This document shows positions 25,911 through 37,168 of a stretch of 64,000 bases of DNA, in pieces. Source of the DNA: Parasponia andersonii (lineage: Eukaryota; Streptophyta; Magnoliopsida; Rosales; Cannabaceae); contig JXTB01000216.1 of the NCBI GenBank assembly GCA_002914805.1, positions 557,882-621,881 of the forward strand, given 5' to 3'. The translations under genes were made by a program, and so were the position numbers. Position 1 is the stretch's first letter, and each line of letters begins with the position of its first letter. The notes beneath the pieces are model-generated. The model was not told where the DNA came from. It saw nothing but the letters and a program-made list of their open reading frames with translations, and made no database searches.

Positions 25911-28900
25911 ATGCAAATCCTAGTTCAACCTTGTAAGTGCTCCTCGTCTTCTTTACCGCTCAATAGCTTCGATTTTGTTCACAACACACTCGAAAGCTCA
26001 ACCTTTTGTGGATTTCTCGGATGCCCAGTTCCAAAAACTGCATATTTAACTTCATTTTCAACCTCTAGAAGCTTAGTTTTTTCTAGGAATTTTCCAGTTT
26101 TGAGAAGTACCCAATTGAGTTTTTGCTCTAGAAACGAAGTTTTTGATGCTTTCTCGAGTACCCATTTGTCTAATAAGTCAGAAGAGGATAGTACTAGAGA
26201 GAATGGAGAGTTTGGTTTACTAGATAAACCATGCCCAGTACTGAAAGATGATAATAATAGTGATAACGGGTCTGCTTCAGAAGTAGGTGGTGAAAAAGTT
26301 GATGAAGATGAGGCTTTAGCGCCTTTCTTGAAGTTTTTTAGTTCAGCGGATGGGATGGAAGAACTGAAGGAAGAGGAAGTTCAAATAGGAGTTTCTGAGG
26401 AAAAAAGCGAGGTGGATGATGAGGGTGAGGGGGAGAAAAAGGTTAAGATTGAGTATTATGAGCCGAAACCCGGTGACTTTGTGGTTGGAGTTGTTGTTTC
26501 TGGTAATGAGAATAAGCTTGATGTGAATGTGGGGGCAGACTTATTGGGTACAATGTTGACTAAAGAGGCGCTGCCTTTATATGATAAAGAGATGGACTAC
26601 TTGTTGTGTGATCCGAGTCTTGATGCTGAGGATTTTTTTGTTAGTGGGAAAATGGGAGTTGTGCAATATGATGATGCTGTCAGTGAGGGACCAATGTCAG
26701 GAAAGCCAGTTGTGGAGGTTGGTACTCTTTTGTTTGCTGAGGTTCTTGGCAGAACGCTCAGTGGCCGGCCGTTGCTGTCGACTAGGCGGCTCTTTCGTCG
26801 GATTGCTTGGCATCGAGTGAGGCAGGTTCTTTTCTCGCTTTTTTCCTTTTCCTATTCAGTGAATTTTAAATCTGGGTGGAGAATGCATAACAGGATAACT
26901 TCACTGCATGAATTTTCTTGGGTGTTTCATAGTTATCTCCTTAATTCACATTTCTATATGATTGTCTAAAGCAGCCTTGGATAGTGCTGAATCTGCTGAT
27001 ATCAAAATGGATTGAGATTATTGATTTAATTCTTTAATCTGAACTGGGACTAACGATATATTGATTCGTGTTTCTTTCGTACTTTTTAATCTGCAACAAA
27101 TTAGCTCTTATTGGTTCATGATCTTTGTTATCAATGAGGCTCAAACATTTTGCTGAAGCTTTTATTTTCTTAGACAGATAAAACAACTAAATGAACCTAT
27201 TGAGGTTCGGATCACAGAGTGGAATACTGGTGGCATTCTCACAAGAATAGAGGTTAGTGGGGTTGGATTTTTGGTATTTGCTTATCCATTTGTGTGTTCA
27301 TGTTGTCTCAGTGGCCACATATGTTTATTCTATGTTGCAGGGTTTGCGAGCTTTCCTTCCCAAAGCTGAATTACTGAAAAGAGTAAACAACTTTGGCGAG
27401 TTGAAAGAAAAGGTAAGTAGTAAATCTTCAATAATTTTTCCTGCAGTTTTAGTTATCTTGAAGGTTGTAATTTGTGGGTTACTGTTCAAATGTCCTATAC
27501 CGTCAATGAAAAGTGCTCTTATGAATCTGTTATTGGAACTAATATCTTGTAAAATACATTGAAGTTTTTGTCAATAGATGAACTTCCATTGGTACAGTTG
27601 TATTATTCAGAACCTATGTATTAGAAAATTATGTCGAGTTGACAAAAGGTTCCTTTTTTTTTTTTTTTCAATTAAGATTGTGTTCCTACCATACACTGCA
27701 GCCCCATTTCGGAATTGTTTGGATTAAGGTGGTTATCATTGGAAGATACATATGAGTCTTGCTGGTCAGAATCAGTTCTATTTGGTTCTTGGAGTCGTTA
27801 TCTCTTGAATTATGTACATGGTTGTGGCTTAGGGAATGATCAACTGATCAAGGCTACTAAATGCCCAATTAGGTTATATTGTTACTCTCGCACAGTAGAC
27901 ATTTCTTCTGAATAAAAATAGGAATTTTTTTCTTTTTGAGAATTTATGTTCATTTTTGTCAAGCACTCGTGTATTCTGAACCATATGCTAGGAATCTTGT
28001 CTTCTGCCACATTAGTTCATGTTCTTTTTGCTTTAGGCCTATATATAGTGTAATTTCACTTCCCCCACTCTCTTATACTAACTCTAGCGAACTTATCATG
28101 GAGAAAACTTTTAGCTGTCATAGCCTTTATTTATGGGAGAATGCAAACCCTAAATATGAAAACAAATAAAAGAAAAGATCACCGTTGTGGGTTTAAGTTA
28201 ATACTAGTCTAATACATAGCTGCTACAGTATGGAACTGAATTCAAACAGTGTTTTTTCTTTGGCTTTCTTGTCATTCATTGGGAAATTTTGACAAGTTCT
28301 TAAACTCATGCAATGATGACTACTTTTTTTTGTTTTTTTCAAGATGCAATGATAGAATATAAGTAAAAAGAGAAGGAAATTTTCTCCCTTAACTTTTCTG
28401 TAGAATGCGGTTTCTTCCTTCTCTACTACTGTACTACAGGCTGCTACCACTGGCACCGAAGTCTTCTCAGTCTTCTTATCTCTTCTTAGTCTTCTTATCT
28501 CTTCCATAGTCCCATGTATATAGAGAGCACCTGAAACACCTCCAAAACATTCTCTTTCCTCTTAATTCTCTCTCTCTTCACAAGTGTGTAAGAAGGAGAG
28601 TAGAAAAAGGGCTCTGCGATGCCTTGACTAGATCAAGTTAAGCTGGGGTTCGACCTTTTTTTCTTCTTCTTCTTCTTCTTCCTCTCTCTCTCTCTNGCTG
28701 TGTATTAGAGTCCTAATATAATTTTGAATGGTTCATTGGTTTATTAATGATATCGGTGGGACGTTGGATGTGTGTTTCTCTATCTTTCTGTTTTCATATT
28801 GGCTGTGTATTTTTATGGGTTCCTCATATAATTTTGGATGCTAATCATTGGTTTGTTAATGATATAGGTGGGATGTCGGATGTATGTGCTGATTTCTCGA

Positions 28901-31512
28901 ATAAATGAATCTAAGAATGACTTGATACTAAGTGAGAAGGAAGCTTGGGTAAGTTTTATACAAGATTGTCATTTAACTGGCAACTTTCCTGCTTACCATA
29001 GTCTTTCTTTTTCTATTCCCTTGTTTCCATTTTTCATTTTAGAAAGTTGCATGTTATTTGGCAGCAAATGTCGTACCTGCGAGAGGGTACCCTTTTGGAA
29101 GGGACTGTTAAGAAAATTTTCCCATTTGGAGCTCAAATAAGTATAGGTGAAACTAACAGAAGGTAAGACTTTATAGTGATATTTAATTTGTATTGCATAA
29201 ACTAGTGTGTTGAGTTTTCCATTTTGAAGGAAGAAATGCTGTGTACATGTAGTGTTTAAGCTAGGACGGAACAGTAAAAAGATATAATATAGAAAGACTG
29301 GAGTGTTTGTATATTTCTAATGAAAACCCCATGAGGAAATATATAAGAAAATGATATATGACATTGGATTTTGGAACAAATGAAAGGCATAAAGATATGA
29401 GGACTTAGCTAACTGGTAAGTTCATGGTTTTGCAGTAGTACATACTTTTGATGCTTTCTTTAGTACTCCCTTTAAAAATCACAAAAGCTGCTGCTATGAT
29501 CAGGAAATGAATTTGTAAAGCACTCCGTAGATCTGACTTTCTTTTTCAGTTGATTGTGTCGACTTAGAAAAGATCAGTTACCCTTTGCCCCCTCCTAAAA
29601 GACAGGAAGAGAAAAATAAAAAAAGTGTAAGAGAAATTGAGTATAATTGTGCAGACGGACTGAAAAAAGAGTGGTAGAGTAGTTGCAATTTCTTTGGTAT
29701 ATTGTTAGTTGGGATTTTGGAATTCAGACTTATATTATGTGGACTTTTCTGCTTTGCCTAAGGCCAAATGATGTTGAACGGAATTATGTGCCCTAGTGCT
29801 TGGAATGCTAGTTATTCAAAGGCTCTCCATGTATTTTAGTTGTACAATACACTGACTAGTATTTGAGTCAGTGAAGGATCTTTCTCACTTAGCTTGAATA
29901 ATCAACAAGGCTTGCCAATGAGGTATAAGATTCATTTTAAGAATCAAAGATAAAAAGAAGTGAAGAAAATAAGTATTGTAAAAATAAAATGTCCACCACT
30001 TTTTATTAGATTGTTGACAGAATATTAGATTGAATGCTGCTTCTTTGTTGTGAAATGTAAGTTGGTATGCTGTATTCTGCTCCTTCTTCGTTATTTTTGC
30101 ATTTGAGATTCCTGAAATTTTCTTCTCCTTTTCTCTTTTTGAGATAGTCTAAACTGCCTAATACATCTCAGGGGCTTGCTGCATATTTCGAACATCACCA
30201 GGGGCCATATTACTGCAGTCAGTGACTTACTTGCTGTTGATGAGAAGGTTAAAGTTCTTGTGGTGAAGTCCATGTTTCCAGAAAAAATATCTCTCAGGTA
30301 CTTTAAAGAGTTGACCAAGTTTTTCTGCTCTATTCTTGAATTGCTTAAGTATCATCTCAGTATTTACCTAGTGATTAGTGAATTAGTCTTTCACTCACTT
30401 TACGGTGCCCATACTTGTTTGTTAGTTGGCCAAATATGAAGGTGTGTAAGCTGTAATATGCCTAGTAATAGGCAAGATCATTACCTTCAATAAGCATATA
30501 TTATGATGAAGCAATTGTAAATAACATTCGTTTTTTTGGCAAGTGGAATATGTTTGACTTTTCACTGATGTGGGATTAGCTTTATTTTATTTTCATTTTC
30601 TTTTGTGTCAGATAAAAGTAAAAGAAGAAAATTCATTCATGTATCTTTAGGATGGTTTGGGAGGTTGACGTTTCTTGGTTCAAAATGCAATGGGTGCAAA
30701 AGTATTCCTTTCTCTTTGTCAATCAGACTATAAAAGCTTTAACTCAGATCTTAAATGGGTCATATGATTTGGTGTACTACACTAAATCATATGAAATCAA
30801 CCAGGTCAACCTGGATGGAGTATTTCGATAAAATTGTCGGATCTTTTTGGTTGATCCTTAGGGTGGACTACCCATCCCCAATCAGATTGAAGCGCTGTTT
30901 ATGATACTTAACTGCGATATTTTTGGGCTAAATGAAATTTGTTTGGTACATATTGCTAACATGTGAGAGATTAGATTCATCCGATTCCTGAGTACTTGAT
31001 CTCATACATCGATTGGCAAATTGCAACTCACATGAAAATTCAAGAAGTATCATGTAACTTGGAATTTTGAAGTCTAATGCTACATGGTTTTTTACACCTC
31101 TATGTTATGCATTGTAATGAGCTTAGTTATTGTCTTTAATAGTAAATGATCTTACATGTAGAAATTTCCGGTCTTTTATTTGCAAATGCCACTTCTGATT
31201 TTTTATTTTGTTCCTTGCAGTACTGCAGACCTTGAGAGTGAGCCAGGCCTCTTTATAACGAACAAAGAGGTGTCTATGTAGTTATGTTCTCCTTATAAAG
31301 TATGTTGCTTCTATTTTGATGCTTAATTCTAATATTTCTCTTCTGGACAGAGAGTATTTTCTGAGGCTGAAACGATGGCAAAGAAGTACAGAGAAAAGCT
31401 ACCTGTTGATTTAGCTGCAGGTAGGTCTGAACCTCAACCAAGCGATCTAAGTTTCGAGAATGAAGCAAAGACGTATGCAAATTGGAAGTGGTTCAAATTT
31501 GAAAGGGATTGA
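25911..31512 (+). CDS. RLSB: Chloroplast S1-domain RNA-binding protein, RLSB/PDE338-like (8 exons, 525 aa)
   Basis: Coding exons: 25911-26825, 27178-27252, 27341-27412, 28868-28948, 29065-29162, 30172-30297, 31221-31269, 31351-31512. All introns are GT-AG and phases fit, giving 1578 nt. Residues 1 to about 60 are Ser/Thr/Arg-rich and poor in acids, as in a chloroplast transit peptide; 70-178 is acidic and low complexity. EYYEPKPGDF starts at 181 and opens the first S1-like unit; IEVRITEWNTGGILTRIEGL (from about 312) and the last unit (about 386-455, with FPFGAQISIGETN and GLLHISNIT) are the clearest S1 folds. The C-terminus YANWKWFKFERD matches this family. In Arabidopsis and maize the orthologue (At1g71720; RLSB, also PDE338) is plastid-localised and binds rbcL mRNA, and mutants are pigment deficient. 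The gene is complete. Exon boundaries are by inspection and family recall. Confidence 0.88.
28440..28510 (+). repeat. CTTCTTATCTCTTCTTAGT tandem repeat in RLSB intron 3
   Basis: The motif TCTTCTTATCTCTTC occurs twice about 20 bp apart, within pyrimidine-rich intron sequence that continues to (TTC)n and (CT)n at 28660-28695. Intronic, no coding role. Confidence 0.7.
28697..28890 (+). repeat. 105-bp duplication covering the intron 3 acceptor and exon 4 start
   Basis: GCTGTGTATT begins at 28697 and again at 28802. Both copies run through ATAATTTTG-GATG, CATTGGTTT, TTAATGATAT and GGTGGGA-GT-GGATGT-TG. In the downstream copy TTAATGATATAG is the real splice acceptor of exon 4; in the upstream copy the AG has become CG (GATATCGG), so the duplicate acceptor appears disabled and the exon fragment is left inside the intron. 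Confidence 0.8.
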
Positions 31513-33629
31513 CATTGATGACCCTTTAGGCTGGCAATTTGACATGGTAAGCATGGACAGAGGGAGAGTCCTCCCTTGGCATCCTTCTGCGATCCTTGTG
31601 AAGGGAAAATAGGGTACTCGTCATTTAGATCCAGTTGTGAATGCGCATGCATTAATTGGTCACTTGAAAATTACAGAAATAGAAGACATCAGAATACAAG
31701 AGGATCAGTCTATAAATTACCTGAGGACCATGTCTGATTATCCGACTGAAATTTGTATTGATCGTTTCTTTTGTTACTGGATGACATTATAGCTAGTTTA
31801 GATGGAAATTATAAGATCCATTCATTTTTGATGATTTTGAATTTATTCTTCGCTTCTTGTAGAGTGGTTCGCTCTGGAGTTTGAGTTGACCTGAATGTTA
31901 GTTTCCTATAGTCTGATGAAACACCAACGCCATAACCACATGAAAACCAGCTGTGAAAATTTCATTTTGAAACCTGAGAAAGAGATTATTTGAATGTTCA
32001 AGCTCGCTCATTTCTTTCTTTTCTTGTAGTTGAACAGAACTCGCCGTAGGTTAATCCTAAATCATCGGGTCATTTTAGTGTGTCTGCGCTTCTGTATGTA
32101 ATGACAATGTTTAGGTCAAGTTAGATAATTAGTGTGTAACCAAGTGTTGTTTTCTACTTATATCTTCTCCATGTTAGATAATGTTATGGCAGTTTAAGCG
32201 TTTGGCAATGGTGAATATATCAGTTTCCATGTAAATATCGGAGGTACTTTAGAAAATGTTCCTTTGAGTTTGCCAAGCTGGTCTGAACATCTGAAAAATT
32301 GAACTTTATACTGATTTAGTTTTGTTTGAAAGAAATAAGGGAAAAAGAAAAGAAAAACTTGCAATGTGAGGAAGGAAAATGAAAGAAAAGGACCCTTTGA
32401 TTCATCCTAACTGAAGAATCAATGTAGCTTAAAATTGATTTTTTGAACTTTAAAGTAGCATTAAGTGGTATTTTTTTTTCCCCCGATTGAAAGCATTAAG
32501 TAGTACTTGATTGTTACTGGAAGCGCAATCAAGGGTGGCCTGGCTTGGCTTGGTTGAGATGTGAGAAGAGTCATGCTAAAAATTCATATGAAGCAACAGT
32601 AGTGACTTCAAATTTAACACAGAATATCATCGTCAGTTTTTCAACCAGTCATAAATTGTCACCCATCAAAAGTGTCCAAATTCTCACATACTTTTACATA
32701 GATTAGGTTTTGCATTTGATACGAGAGGTGTATAACTTGTTATAAACGATAATCATCACAATCACTTGCAATGTATAAAATTGCATAATTAGTGCCCCCA
32801 TAGAAATATAAAGTCCTGAATAGTAATGCAATAGTACTAGTGATCTTAAATAATAATCATTACCACTCGTAATGAATAGGAGTACTTAGCAAGCAAGTGA
32901 ATAATATTAGTACTACCATATGTAATACAAATTTATTCGACGTTATGACAAATTTTAAAACCACGTAAATTTCAAATAATTATGCGAGAATACTAGTTTA
33001 TTTTTTCACGTGTACATAGTCGATCTTATATACTACTCGTGTGGAGTGCATAAGAGAAATAACTTGTTCAATGTGCTAGGGTCGGGTCGGCAGCCCTAAG
33101 TGGTGCACCTGTACAAGCTGACAAAACTTAGGATAACTGAGGTTCTATATAAATCTCTCAATCCCAGACATAATAAAGTTAAACTTTACCGTCTAAAATG
33201 AGACAAATTTCGGTTGAAGTAACTGTAATATTATTATAAGAGTAATGACTAAATTAATTAAATAGTTTCTACTTGACGTATAATATCATCCGGAAAAATA
33301 ATAATATAACAGGAGATTTCGTGTAATCGTATGATGGAAATAGAAACAGTGGTATATATATTTGTCCCAAAAAAGACTTAATGAACAGAATGCAGGATTC
33401 CTATAACATGCCTAATGTATTTTAGTTTTGTTTTAGTAGAAAGTCATGGGTACATAAGTAATCTATTACACAAAATCAATTTGTTTGTTATTCTATTTTA
33501 CATTATAAATAATATACATTTGATCATAATTAGCCACGGCTCATGATTTTGAGGGGCTTCTCTTTTGTCCTCTTCATGCTCTCCACTATTTGTTAGAACT
33601 TTTTTTTTTTTTTTTTTTTTTTAAAAAAA
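31513..33629. other. 3' flank of RLSB and intergenic DNA
   Basis: The first few hundred bases are probably the RLSB 3' UTR. Beyond about 32.4 kb the sequence becomes AT-rich intergenic DNA. No gene, element or structured RNA recognised. Confidence 0.5.
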
Positions 33630-33701
33630 NNNNNNNNNNNNNNNNNNNNNNNNNNNNNNNNNNNNNNNNNNNNNNNNNNNNNNNNNNNNNNNNNNNNNNN
33701 N
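33630..33701. other. Assembly gap (72 N)
   Basis: A block of N preceded by about 22 T and 7 A. True length is unknown; homopolymer at its edge is a likely reason for the break. Confidence 0.99.
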
Positions 33702-34512
33702 TAATTTAATGCTAAATATAAAATAATTTAATAAAGGAATAATTTAATTAATAAAATAATTTAATAAGATAAAATAATGCTAAATGTAAAATAATTTAAT
33801 GAAATAATTGAGTGCTAAATGTAATTTAAAATAATTAAAATAAAGAGTATTTTTGTCATTTTACAACTAATTCTATTCTTTTTTACAATTAACCAAAGAT
33901 AAGAATGTCCATTCAGTTACTGATTCTATTACTTTAAACAAACAATATAATTACATTACCATTCTTTTCTATTTCATTGTGATTATTTTTACTATTACTA
34001 TTATCATTCCACTACTGCAACAAAATGGACTCTTAAGGACAATTGGACAAACATTTAAAATGATAGCTTTTTAAACACTTAAGGACAAATAAAACAAATA
34101 ATAAATTTGGATTTCTTCAAACAGAAAAATAACAAATAAAAAGTGTTCATTTAACACATGTTAAAATTATTTAGTAAAAATACATATTTACCCACAAATG
34201 TTGTAAAATTTATAGTTTGGATATAGACCTAAAAACTGTGGAAACAAGTCATAAATATATATAGAAAAAAATCATAAATATCATGTTTAGCTACTAATTA
34301 AATAAGTTTATAATTTGTCTTGTTTAGTAAGCCTTTTAGGTTTATATTAAGTTGGTTGCTTTTTTCTCTCTTTTATTTTTGTGTGTTTTAATAGAGGTTA
34401 AGCATTTTCATTCCTTAAATTTTTATTTGTTGCATTAACCATGGGAAAAATGTGAAAGAAAGTCCAAATTCAAAGTTCAAATTGTAAGATCTCAAAATAT
34501 TGGTTGTTTTGT
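33702..34512. other. Very AT-rich intergenic DNA
   Basis: 33702-33835 is built of repeated TAATTTAAT(A/G)... and GCTAAATATAAAATAATTTA-like words, a decayed AT minisatellite cut by the gap. No gene. Confidence 0.5.
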
Positions 34513-34528
34513 GAAAAAAAAAAAAAAA

Positions 34529-34716
34529 AAGTAATGCTATGGGATACTTTACGGTACCAAGCACTATATAAGATGTCAATTTTTCAGTAAAAAGTGAAAT
34601 GATAATTCAGGTAAGACCCATAACTCGTGTGGGACTAAATGTATTTATTTAAAAAAAAAAAAAACTGATACCTCGTATAATGTTTAGTATCTTAAAATGC
34701 ACAATAACATTATTCA
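34529..34716. mobile_element. MITE, about 190 bp, with about 50-bp TIRs
   Basis: The left arm (AGTAATGCTATGGGATACTT, ACGGTACCAAGCACTATATA) aligns along about 50 bp with the reverse complement of the right arm (AATAATGTTATTGTGCATTT, AAGATACTAAACATTATACG, AGGTATCA). The arms are separated by less than 100 bp and bordered outside by A runs. Non-coding. The superfamily is not assigned; length and TIR suit a small plant MITE. Confidence 0.65.
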
Positions 34717-34729
34717 AAAAAAAAAAAGA

Positions 34730-35884
34730 TGAAAACCTAGAATCGGTATGTATGGTTATTTTCTCAAGTTTAAAAGTATAAAAGCGAAACTTTCGAAATG
34801 GTAAGTTTCATTAACAAATCAAAAAGGAAAAGAAATTGTTTACAGAGGAAAGACAAACTGAACCCTATTTATTATGCTAGAGTAATCTCAACAGTAGAAT
34901 ACAGCTTATTCAAAAAGTTAAATGAAAGGTATAAAGGCAACATAATTTGTTTATTTTATTACATAGGAATTAGAATGATGATTCGTACTACATTTAGACC
35001 CAGGGATATATAAATCTTCCCAAGCCTAATTTTTTGTCCCACTAAAATCTAAAGTGAAAAATTGAAAATTGGATTTAGAATGCAAATTTACTGATAAAAT
35101 TGTTAACTGTTGTCATATTCAGTTGTTAATCGAGAACAATACTCATGTCTAATATTATAATAATATTTTAATATATTATTATAGAATTATAATTAATAAA
35201 TTAAGCATTCCTTGTTAATTTAGGGTTAAAGTAAATTTAATAAGATGTAGAGACAACTGTATTGCCCTTGTTGTGGGCTCAGGTTGTCTCAAACAAAAAG
35301 TGATTCAAAGATAATGCTTGTAACTCAAGATAATAATATAAAGTATTCAATTAATTCCTTCAAAAAGAAAGTAAAAATAAAAGTAAAATACTAAATATAT
35401 ATGAGATGCTCCCCATCCGACAAACAGCCGAAGTGCAGATCTACGTCCATATTGGTAGCCTTAAGTCTAGCTAGTAGCTCTCCATATCTCAGTGGACTCA
35501 CTTAAAAATTAGGATATGCCATTGTCTCGATGCTTTATATCTAGTTATATAATAGCAAATTACTATTATTATTTTTTGCTTGAAATACCAATTAATTATT
35601 TTGTAACATATTTTAACACACACATAGGATATATATTAAATATATGTCCATAATTCATGCATCTTACTTAAACATGGTATAAAATCAAAGACGTTAGCTA
35701 GCTAATTAAGTTGATTAAAAGCCACCTGGCCTAAGATTAAATTATTTTAAGAATATTAGAGAGAGTTATGGCTACCTCTCATTGTTAACCCATTAATAGG
35801 GGGAAAAAAAGAAAGATATGTCGGTTAGTTCATGAAAAAATGAACTTTCTATTTCCTTAAATATATATATATATAGATATACAT
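34730..35884. other. Intergenic, nothing recognised
   Basis: AT-rich. The 71-codon frame at 34798-35013 has no known family and biased composition. No RNA gene seen. Confidence 0.45.
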
Positions 35885-36113
35885 TGCTAATCTAATAGAT
35901 TTTTTTTTTTTAATTTATGCTTAAGTATTTTTTTTAGTCGTTAGATCATTATCTAATAGCGATACAAAATATTATAATAAAATATAAAAAAAAAATATAA
36001 ATTTTTAATATTATTTTTTATAATAAAAAAATATGTATAATAAATTTTCATGGACTCAAATAATATCTATATATAAGTTTAAAAAAAATTCTTACCGATT
36101 GAATTAGTGCCCA
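35885..36113. mobile_element. MITE copy 2 of the (TA)n-associated family
   Basis: Preceded by (TA)n and ATATAGATATACATT, it starts TGCTAATCTAATAGATT and ends TACCGATTGAATTAGTGCC, the imperfect mirror. Family landmarks in order: TTTTTTTAGTCGTTAGATCA, TTATAATAAAATA, TTTTTAATATTATTTTTTAT, GTATAATAAATTTTCATGG. TA-rich sequence follows. Confidence 0.6.
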
Positions 36114-36130
36114 TAAATATGTATATATAA

Positions 36131-36840
36131 TAATTTTTTTTTAAACCGGAAAACTATGGAAGTTCTTTTCACAAATAATATCACTTGCTAGAATAAGAGC
36201 AATATACTCGAAAATATCCACAAAGCAATCAGAACCAACAATTAAAGAATAACATAATTGATAAGTGTGTAAGCTACTTTGTTACCCAATTAGGTACAAA
36301 GCAATAAAAACCATACAGTCTCCAACCAGAGCACAAATATACGCAAAAAACAAGTCATTTGACGGAAAAACTAAGGTCCATCTTAGTGGAATAAACCATA
36401 TTGAAGCAATCACTTCAATCGGAAGTCTACAATCCCTAATAAGACTTCCATAATGACAAGGAACTCTTCTGCATTAGAATCGAAGTACCTTACTATATCT
36501 TCTTCTTTGAGGGCCCAAACAAAGTTCCATTCGTACGCTTCTACAAAATCTACACCACCAAAAGTAGTTTTCAACCTCCCAATGTCATGCATGTTCCACT
36601 ACGAGCAGGGAGAAGAGGTCTTTGAAACTGCCATCTTAATTCTTGTCCGAGCATGCTAAAACTGATACAGAAAACAACTAGCAAAATCCATAACCTCTTC
36701 AAGTTTTCTGTGGGAGTTCCCAAACTGAGCACTATTTCTCCCATTATGTAGACTCCAAAGGACTATACTAAACACTTTGAAATCTTCCTTCTTAAGGGCA
36801 TTGAACATATCAATGAGGAAGCCATTTGGATAAAGTGGCT
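36131..36840 (-). mobile_element. L1-type LINE 3' relic (RNase H region)
   Basis: Reading the minus strand, 36830-36660 gives VFSIVLWSLHNGRNSAQFGN-like residues, typical of the region after the RT zinc-binding domain of plant L1 elements. Then 36592-36410 gives a stretch ending NAEEFLVIMEVLLGIVDFRL, and near 36270 LGNKVAYTL, which resembles the closing RQANKVAHTLA part of the plant LINE RNase H domain. VGSDCF lies between in another frame near 36240. Frames change and stops occur, so it is a dead 5'-truncated copy. A T run at 36131-36139 on the plus strand sits where the poly(A) tail of a minus-strand insertion belongs. Seen: residues; inferred: LINE identity. Confidence 0.6.
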
Positions 36841-37168
36841 ATTTTCTACAACATAACATTACAGGGAAAAGCTTTTAAAGTGGTTATCAGCCAACTTGGC
36901 TAGTCTTCTCAGTGGTTAAGAACACTGGTTTTCAAGTTGGGGATCCATATATTACCCATCCAAATCTTTCGCTGTCAACAGGAAACTGCTTCTTCACCCG
37001 TTCTACAAGTTTCTGCTCTGTTCTGGGCCGGTTCCTCTCCAATGGCCGCCTGCCAGTGAGAATCTCGTACCTACAACACAACTCCAGAACTCCAGACGTC
37101 ACTCTTAGTTGTGAGATGAACAGTATCAATGTAATACGGTGCAGCATATCCACATAGGATTGTAAGTT

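Noticed and set aside
26581-26820. Second frame inside RLSB exon 1
   Set aside because: Out-of-frame shadow of the S1-domain coding exon.
28223-28507. 94-codon antisense frame in RLSB intron 3
   Set aside because: Falls in an intron over pyrimidine-rich repeats; no family resemblance.
36900-36970. Possible tRNA-like sequence (GGTTAAGAACACTGG region)
   Set aside because: No T-loop GGTTCGAATCC-type box at the right distance and no acceptor stem pairing.
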